11,466 nucleotides of DNA. It comes from Candidatus Iainarchaeum sp. GTDB taxonomy: Archaea > Iainarchaeota > Iainarchaeia > Iainarchaeales > DTGL01. This document shows positions 7,030 through 11,466 of the stretch, one piece after another (position 1 is the first letter of the stretch; each line of letters starts with the position of its first letter). The stretch spans positions 1 to 11,466 of the forward strand of contig JAFCEU010000016.1 of NCBI GenBank assembly GCA_017608995.1, read 5' to 3'. The notes under the pieces are model-generated. The model was given only the letters and a program-made list of their open reading frames with translations. It made no database searches and was not told where the DNA came from. The translations under genes and the position numbers were made by a program.

Positions 7030-8319
7030 ATGCGTATAAAAACTCTTAACGATGCTCTTACATACCTCAATTCTTTCGATTTGCATCGCGTAGATCTCGG
7101 CTTAGAACGCATACTCGCTTTTTTGAGCAAAGCGGGAAACCCGCAGAAAAAGCTAAATGCATTGCATGTTGCTGGCACGAATGGCAAAGGCTCTGTGAGC
7201 ACCTATTTAAGCTATGCGCTCGCAGAGCGATATAACACTGGTTTATATTTAAGTCCGCATCTGGATTCTTTCAATGAGCGAATACAGCTAAACAACAAAC
7301 GCATAAGCAACAGAGAGCTTTTAAGGCTTGTTAGGAAAACCGCAGTGCTAAAAGAAAAAACCGCTAGCGATTTGAGCTATTTCGAATTTGTTACCTCGCT
7401 GGCTTTGCAATTTTTCGCTGAAAAGAGTGAGCTAGCTGTACTTGAAGTTGGAATGGGCGGCCGCTTAGATGCAACAAATGTTGTTGAAGCACTGGTGAGC
7501 GTAATAACAAATATAAGTATGGAACATACAAAGCATTTAGGGAATTCATTGGCTAAGATTGCTCGCGAGAAAGCAGGCATAATAAAGCAGGGCTCTTTTG
7601 TATTAACCTCTGAGCAAAACAAAAAAATCGCAAGCGCTTTTGAGAAAAAAGCAAGGCAAAAAAATGCGGAATTTGCTCGCTATGGCAACGCGTTTTATGC
7701 AGAGAGGAAAAGCAACAGCTTGAAAGGCCAGAGCTTTGATTTTGTTGCGGAAAGCGAGCCTTTTTATTCTATAAAAAATGTGAAAATAAGGCTTTTGGGC
7801 AAGCATCAGGTCAGGAATGCCGCTTTAGCGATAGCCGCTCTGCAGGCATTAGAAACAAAAGGGTTTAGACTTGGAAAAAAAGCAATAAAAGAAGGCCTGC
7901 GAAAAGCCTTTTTACCTGGTCGTTTCGAATTTGTAGATTCTGAAAGAAAACTGCTCTTTGATGTTGCTCATAACCCCGCTGGTTTCGAAGCTCTGCATAA
8001 CTCGCTGAGGGAATACTTTCCAAATGAAGAAAAGCTGTTTGTAATAGGCATTTCGCAGGATAAAGATGCCAAGCGCATTGCAAAAACAATAAGCGGGGAG
8101 GTAGATAAATTAATATGCACAAAAGCGCAGTTCAGGGGGGTGCGGGCAGAGAAATTAGCAAAAGCATTCGAGCCATATGTGAAAGACATATACATAACAA
8201 AAAACGTAAGCGACGCCTGCAAAAGGGTGTTGGAAAAAAGTGCTGAGCTAACTATTTTTACCGGCTCTTTTTTCAGTGTGAGCGAAGCACGAGCTTTTCT
8301 TAGAAAGGTTGTTGAATAA
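7030..8319 (+). CDS. folC: Folylpolyglutamate/dihydrofolate synthase
   Basis: This 429-residue Mur-ligase-type enzyme adds glutamate to folates (and, in bifunctional forms, to dihydropteroate) using ATP in the cytoplasm. The ATP-binding loop AGTNGKGSV is at 48-56, the folate-loop region LSPHLDSFNERI at 74-85, EVGMGGRLDATN at 139-150, the Lys-containing REKAGIIK at 179-186, and the C-terminal ligase-domain motif FDVAHNPAG at 310-318. GKHQVRNAALAIAAL (257-271) links to the third part. The length fits the family. ATG 7030 was chosen over TTG 7012 because family members start near MRIKTLNDAL and a TATA-like element lies about 27 bp before it. Whether it also acts on dihydropteroate or on another pterin cannot be read from the sequence. 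It heads a run of folate-linked genes. Confidence 0.92.
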   Translation: MRIKTLNDALTYLNSFDLHRVDLGLERILAFLSKAGNPQKKLNALHVAGTNGKGSVSTYLSYALAERYNTGLYLSPHLDSFNERIQLNNKRISNRELLRLVRKTAVLKEKTASDLSYFEFVTSLALQFFAEKSELAVLEVGMGGRLDATNVVEALVSVITNISMEHTKHLGNSLAKIAREKAGIIKQGSFVLTSEQNKKIASAFEKKARQKNAEFARYGNAFYAERKSNSLKGQSFDFVAESEPFYSIKNVKIRLLGKHQVRNAALAIAALQALETKGFRLGKKAIKEGLRKAFLPGRFEFVDSERKLLFDVAHNPAGFEALHNSLREYFPNEEKLFVIGISQDKDAKRIAKTISGEVDKLICTKAQFRGVRAEKLAKAFEPYVKDIYITKNVSDACKRVLEKSAELTIFTGSFFSVSEARAFLRKVVE

Positions 8320-8382
8320 TATTCTTCTTTTCTTCAGGAACGATATAGGGAGATATGTAAATATTCAACAACCTTTTAGAAA
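8296..8382. repeat. Inverted repeat spanning the folC stop codon
   Basis: AAAGGTTGTTGAATA (8304-8318) and TATTCAACAACCTTT (8362-8376) are exact 15-bp inverted copies. TTTCT (8296-8300) and AGAAA (8378-8382) extend the stem past a small internal loop. The left arm includes the last folC codons and two bases of its stop; the 43-nt loop is 8319-8361. T-runs follow the right arm, so a folC 3' end or attenuator is possible. The right arm also lies just before the TATA-like box of the next gene. Confidence 0.65.
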
Positions 8383-8383
8383 C

Positions 8384-8391
8384 TTTTTTAA
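8384..8391 (+). promoter_or_regulatory. TATA-like box of the membrane protein-glyA unit
   Basis: TTTTTTAA is centred about 25 bp before ATG 8412, again predicting a nearly leaderless transcript. It starts two bases after the right arm of the inverted repeat at 8296-8382, so a folded or bound repeat could affect its use. Confidence 0.4.
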
Positions 8392-8411
8392 GGGTTTTTA
8401 GTTTTTACGCT

Positions 8412-9110
8412 ATGCAGGGTGGTTCTATGCTCAGTTTTTCAAAAGACTTGGGTAAAAAACTGGTTTTCTTTGCTGCATTTGTTTCCATTGCAATTATCTC
8501 ATATAAAATAAACTTCTCCCCAATAATCGGAGCTGAAAAGCAGTACTTCACATTCTTTCAATTCTTTGCACCAATCACTGGCACTTTTTTAGGCCCAGCT
8601 CTCGGAGCTTTAGCGGTGCTTTTTGCACAATTAATAAATTATTTCATTCTTGGTAAAGCATTCGATGCAATAGGCTTGCTGAGATTAGCGCCGATGATAT
8701 TTGCAGCGGCATACTTCGGTTCTGCTAAAAGGCGCATCTATTTTGCAATAATCCCTTTAGCTTGCATGCTTATATTTGCAATGCACCCTATTGGTTCCAA
8801 AGTTTGGTTCTATACGCTTTACTGGCTTATTCCGCTAGCATCATTGCGCTTCAAAAAGAGTGTTTTTTTCAGAAGCTTAGGGGCTACATTTACGGCGCAT
8901 GCGATAGGCTCTACGCTCTGGCTTTACACAGTGCCGATGCCTGCTAACGCATGGATTGTGCTTATCCCAATAGTTGCGTTTGAAAGGCTGATGTTCGCGG
9001 GCGGAATAACCGCAAGCTATTATGCTTTCAGCTATGCTCTTTCAAAGCTTGAAGTGGCAATGCCGAGCGTAAAAGGATGCTTTCAAACCAAGCTAGCGGT
9101 GGGTGAATGA
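8412..9110 (+). CDS. Membrane protein resembling an ECF transporter S component
   Basis: This 232-residue protein has about six hydrophobic segments (near 17-32, 46-75, 87-103, 107-124, 128-145, 155-210 with a break). The stretch FFAPITGTFLGPALGALAVL (51-70) followed by FAQLINYF resembles the helix pattern of ECF-type vitamin transporter S components, which bind substrate and need an EcfT/EcfA energising module encoded elsewhere. A His in TAHAIGSTLWLYT (161-173) and an Arg in ERLMFAGG (191-198) are polar residues within membrane regions. Its stop overlaps the glyA start as ATGA, so the two are co-translated. With folC before it and SHMT and the cyclo-ligase after it, a folate or related vitamin is the best substrate guess, but this is context only. 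ATG 8412 fits the TATA distance; ATG 8427, preceded by GGGTGG (8417-8422), is an alternative. Confidence 0.65.
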   Translation: MQGGSMLSFSKDLGKKLVFFAAFVSIAIISYKINFSPIIGAEKQYFTFFQFFAPITGTFLGPALGALAVLFAQLINYFILGKAFDAIGLLRLAPMIFAAAYFGSAKRRIYFAIIPLACMLIFAMHPIGSKVWFYTLYWLIPLASLRFKKSVFFRSLGATFTAHAIGSTLWLYTVPMPANAWIVLIPIVAFERLMFAGGITASYYAFSYALSKLEVAMPSVKGCFQTKLAVGE

Positions 9111-10378
9111 AAAAAGCGAAAAAACAAAAGCATAAAATGCACCTGGAAGCGCTCAAAAAAGCAGACAAGCTGCTTTATTCTTTAATACTGCGCGAAAAAG
9201 AGAGGCAGATGCAAGGCATAGAGCTGATTCCGAGTGAAAACTTGGTGAGCGAAGCAGTGCTTGAAGCATTGGCAACGGTGCCAACAAACAAATATAGCGA
9301 GGGTTATCCAGGAAGGCGCTACTATGGTGGCAACGAAATAATAGATAAAATAGAGTTGTTAGCGATAAAAAGATTGAAGAAGCTTTTCAAAGCAGAGCAT
9401 GCAAATGTCCAGCCTTTGAGTGGCTCGCCTGCAAATATGGCTGCTTTCTTTGCATTGATGAAACCAGGCGATAAATTTATGGCTTTGCGCTTGGATATGG
9501 GCGGGCATTTAACGCATGGCCATAAAGTAAACTTTTCAGGGGTGCTTTTTAAAGCGGTGCATTACGCTGTTGATCCAAAAACAGAGATGCTTGATTACGA
9601 TGCTATAGAAAAGCTTGCAAAGAAAGAAAAGCCTGCTGTGCTGCTTTCTGGTTATACCGCTTACCCTCGCGCCATAGATTTCAGGCGCTTTAAGGAAATA
9701 GCTGATTCTATAGGCGCTTACTCAATGGCTGATATAGCGCATATAGCAGGCTTATGCTGCGCTGGCGTACATGAAAACCCAGCGCCTTATTTTGATGTGG
9801 TTACTACAACAACGCACAAAACGCTTCGCGGCCCCAGAGGCGCTGCAATAATGTGTAAAGCAGAGTTAGCAAACGCAGTAGATAAAGCGGTATTCCCTTT
9901 CTTGCAGGGCGGTCCTCATGAAAACGTCATAGCTGCAAAGGCAGTGGCGTTTAAAGAAGCGATGCAGCCAAGCTTTAAGCGCTATGCTAAGCAGGTGGTG
10001 AAAAACGCAAAAGCGCTTGCTGAAGAGCTAGCAGCCTTAGGCAATAGAATTGTTTCTGCTGGCACAGATAATCACTTATTGCTTGTGGATGTGACATCTA
10101 AAGGCATAACTGGACTGGAGGCGGAAAAAGCATTGGAAAAGGCAGGCATATACTGCAATAAGAATACCATTCCTTACGATAAGCGCAGCCCCTGGGACCC
10201 GAGCGGTATTCGCTTAGGTACGCCAGCAGCTACAACGCGAGGGATGAAAGAAGGCGAGATGCAACTCTTAGCGTATCTCATAAATCGCGTTCTTGAAAAG
10301 CCGCATAGCACAGCAACCATAAAAAGCGTAAAGCAGCAGGTGCAAGAGCTTTGCAAAGAATTCATTTTTTATGCGTAA
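9107..10378 (+). CDS. glyA: Serine hydroxymethyltransferase
   Basis: This 423-residue PLP enzyme converts serine and tetrahydrofolate to glycine and 5,10-methylene-THF, the main entry of one-carbon units. Conserved segments include IELIPSENLVSEAVL (38-52), TNKYSEGYPGRRYYGGNE (60-77), NVQPLSGSPAN (100-110), ADIAHIAG with D209 and H212, and THKTLRGPRGA with the PLP Schiff-base lysine K238; SGIRLGTPAATTRG follows near 364-377. It looks complete and active. The N-terminus has an unusual Lys-rich lead (MKKAKKQKHKMHLEALKK) of about 15 residues. GGGTGA lies immediately before the ATG, very close for a Shine-Dalgarno, and translation is probably coupled to the membrane protein through ATGA. Its 3' end overlaps the convergent cyclo-ligase by 17 bp. 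The sequence is closer to the folate-using type than to the methanopterin-using one, by impression. Confidence 0.95.
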   Translation: MKKAKKQKHKMHLEALKKADKLLYSLILREKERQMQGIELIPSENLVSEAVLEALATVPTNKYSEGYPGRRYYGGNEIIDKIELLAIKRLKKLFKAEHANVQPLSGSPANMAAFFALMKPGDKFMALRLDMGGHLTHGHKVNFSGVLFKAVHYAVDPKTEMLDYDAIEKLAKKEKPAVLLSGYTAYPRAIDFRRFKEIADSIGAYSMADIAHIAGLCCAGVHENPAPYFDVVTTTTHKTLRGPRGAAIMCKAELANAVDKAVFPFLQGGPHENVIAAKAVAFKEAMQPSFKRYAKQVVKNAKALAEELAALGNRIVSAGTDNHLLLVDVTSKGITGLEAEKALEKAGIYCNKNTIPYDKRSPWDPSGIRLGTPAATTRGMKEGEMQLLAYLINRVLEKPHSTATIKSVKQQVQELCKEFIFYA

Positions 10379-10919
10379 ATATGACGCGCTTATCTGTTAC
10401 AATAATATCAACCCTTTCATCATGCGTCTCTGCTGGTAGCCTTTCAATTATCTGCTCTTCAAATGCTAAGCCAATCTTTGTTGCAGAAACGTTTTCCAAG
10501 TATGAATCGTAGAAGCCATTGCCGAAGCCAATCCTGTAGCCGCGAAGATCAAAGCAGATGCCAGGAACAATTATAACATCTAAGGCTTCTTTAGGCACTA
10601 CGCTAATGCCTTTGGGTTGCGGTATTTTTGAACTAACGCTAATATCCTGCAGGCTTTTTATTTCAACCATTCGCATCTCCTGCTTTGCAAAATCACAGTA
10701 AGGAACCGAAACGCGCTTGCCAATTAAGAGAAGCAGCTCTATAAGCTGCTTTGTATCCACCTCAGAACCGAAAGAAAAATAACAGCTTATTGAGTTTGCT
10801 TCCGCTATTTCAGGCAGAAGAAGCACGCTTGTCATTATAAGCTCGCTCTTAATTCTTCGCTCTTCGCCACTTAAAGAATCTCTCAGCTTCAGATGTTTTT
10901 CTCTAAGCTCTTTCTTCAT
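10362..10919 (-). CDS. 5-formyltetrahydrofolate cyclo-ligase
   Basis: This 185-residue enzyme (5,10-methenyl-THF synthetase family, YgfA-like) uses ATP to turn 5-formyl-THF into 5,10-methenyl-THF, removing a dead-end folate that SHMT can generate. The N-terminal helix MKKELREKHLKLRDSLSGEE carries the usual basic residues near the nucleotide. The family signature is clear: VPGICFDLRGYRIGFGNGFYD (118-138), then ETHDERVDIIVTD (164-176). The length is typical. ATG 10919 is about 28 bp from a TATA-like element, with no Shine-Dalgarno, so the message is probably leaderless. The 3' end overlaps glyA by 17 bp on the opposite strand, and the promoter is shared with the divergent RNA methyltransferase gene. 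Some members of this fold have other roles, but the folate context supports this call. Confidence 0.9.
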   Translation of the reverse strand: MKKELREKHLKLRDSLSGEERRIKSELIMTSVLLLPEIAEANSISCYFSFGSEVDTKQLIELLLLIGKRVSVPYCDFAKQEMRMVEIKSLQDISVSSKIPQPKGISVVPKEALDVIIVPGICFDLRGYRIGFGNGFYDSYLENVSATKIGLAFEEQIIERLPAETHDERVDIIVTDKRVIFTHKK

Positions 10920-10940
10920 TTAAAAATAAACTTTGCCAAA

Positions 10941-10953
10941 ATCATTTTAAACG
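10941..10953. promoter_or_regulatory. Shared TATA-like element for cyclo-ligase and NSUN gene
   Basis: ATCATTTTAAACG has its AT core ATTTTAAA at 10944-10951. The core centre is about 28.5 bp from the cyclo-ligase ATG (10919) and 26.5 bp from the methyltransferase ATG (10974), the same distances as at purB/folC. Neither gene has a visible Shine-Dalgarno. Confidence 0.5.
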
Positions 10954-10973
10954 CAAACCTATTATCTTAGATT

Positions 10974-11466
10974 ATGCAAAGAGAAACACTATATAGATAC
11001 AGGGATATAATAAGCGATTTTGACGCTTTTATGCAGGCTATAAAAAGCGAGCGAATTGTTACTGTGCGATGGAATCCCCATAAAGTAACAAGAGCTGAGC
11101 TAATTGAAGAGCTTAAAGAGTGCTTTGCTAGCGTTGAAGAGGTGGGATGGTACAAACATGCTTTTCGCTTGGGTAGAGTGGAAAAGCCTGGCAAGACTTT
11201 GGGGCATGCTTTAGGGCACTATTACATTCAGGAAGAATCTGCAATGCTCGCAGCTTTAGTATTGAATCCAGAAAAGGATTCTTATGTGCTTGATATGTGT
11301 GCTGCTCCTGGAGGCAAAACAACGCAGCTGAGCGCGCTTATGGAAAATACAGGCACAATAGTTGCTAACGATAAATCGATCCCAAGGTTGAAGAGCTTAG
11401 TTGCAAATGTTTCAAGGTTAGCCTGCTTAAATGTAGTGGTTACTTGGAATGATGCTTCGAAGCTAG
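10974..11466 (+). CDS. NSUN/RsmB-family RNA m5C methyltransferase (N-terminal part)
   Basis: The frame from ATG 10974 stays open to the window edge, giving the first 164 residues. It belongs to the NOL1/NOP2/Sun family of S-adenosylmethionine-dependent RNA cytosine-5 methyltransferases (archaeal Trm4-like enzymes modify tRNA; others modify rRNA). The N-terminal RYRDIISDFDAFMQAI region is typical of the archaeal proteins. GHYYIQEESAMLAALVLNP is the segment just before the SAM fold, and VLDMCAAPGGKTTQLSAL is the SAM-binding motif I; VANDKSIPRL ends in the ribose-binding acid region. The two catalytic cysteines of motifs IV and VI lie beyond the end, so activity and target RNA cannot be judged. 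It is divergent from the cyclo-ligase and apparently leaderless. Confidence 0.9.
   Translation, partial: MQRETLYRYRDIISDFDAFMQAIKSERIVTVRWNPHKVTRAELIEELKECFASVEEVGWYKHAFRLGRVEKPGKTLGHALGHYYIQEESAMLAALVLNPEKDSYVLDMCAAPGGKTTQLSALMENTGTIVANDKSIPRLKSLVANVSRLACLNVVVTWNDASKL

Overview
The window looks like a compact, AT-rich archaeal chromosome segment. The main reasons are a ribosomal protein eL33 (L35Ae), a family confined to archaea and eukaryotes; archaeal-style RNase HII, Hsp20 and VapBC proteins; and TATA-like boxes placed about 25-31 bp before start codons, as expected for leaderless archaeal transcripts. Tetrahydrofolate-linked genes of a kind common in bacteria and patchy in archaea (folC, glyA, 5-formyl-THF cyclo-ligase) sit beside archaeal information genes. 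A small-genome lineage such as a DPANN group is possible, but this is inference; no taxonomic marker beyond eL33 was assessed.

Layout. Positions 1-141 hold the C-terminal end of an unrecognised protein, overlapping the convergent eL33 gene (129-386, minus). A divergent intergenic region filled by an imperfect 73-bp dyad leads into RNase HII (498-1158), which is interrupted by one frameshift, then Hsp20 (1158-1655). A VapBC toxin-antitoxin pair (1701-2299) follows, with a perfect 30-bp palindrome as its likely operator. On the minus strand, purB (5599-6975) and cysS (4203-5594) are tightly linked and a CPA2 cation/proton antiporter (2329-4137) has its own promoter. On the plus strand, folC (7030-8319), an ECF S-component-like membrane protein (8412-9110) and glyA (9107-10378) follow each other; the last two overlap by ATGA. 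The cyclo-ligase (10362-10919, minus) converges on glyA, and an NSUN-family RNA methyltransferase begins at 10974 and runs off the end.

How the genes fit together. SHMT makes 5,10-methylene-THF and, as a side reaction, can form 5-formyl-THF; the cyclo-ligase recycles 5-formyl-THF; FolC adds glutamates that retain folates. The membrane protein coupled to glyA is therefore a candidate uptake component for a folate or another one-carbon-related vitamin. PurB belongs to purine synthesis, which may also draw on folate.

The strongest oddities are the RNase HII frameshift, which separates the catalytic acids into two frames; the vapBC palindrome; two divergent gene pairs (purB/folC and cyclo-ligase/NSUN) with start codons exactly 55 bp apart around one central TATA-like element of similar sequence; and a 15-bp inverted repeat joining the folC stop codon to the promoter of the membrane protein.
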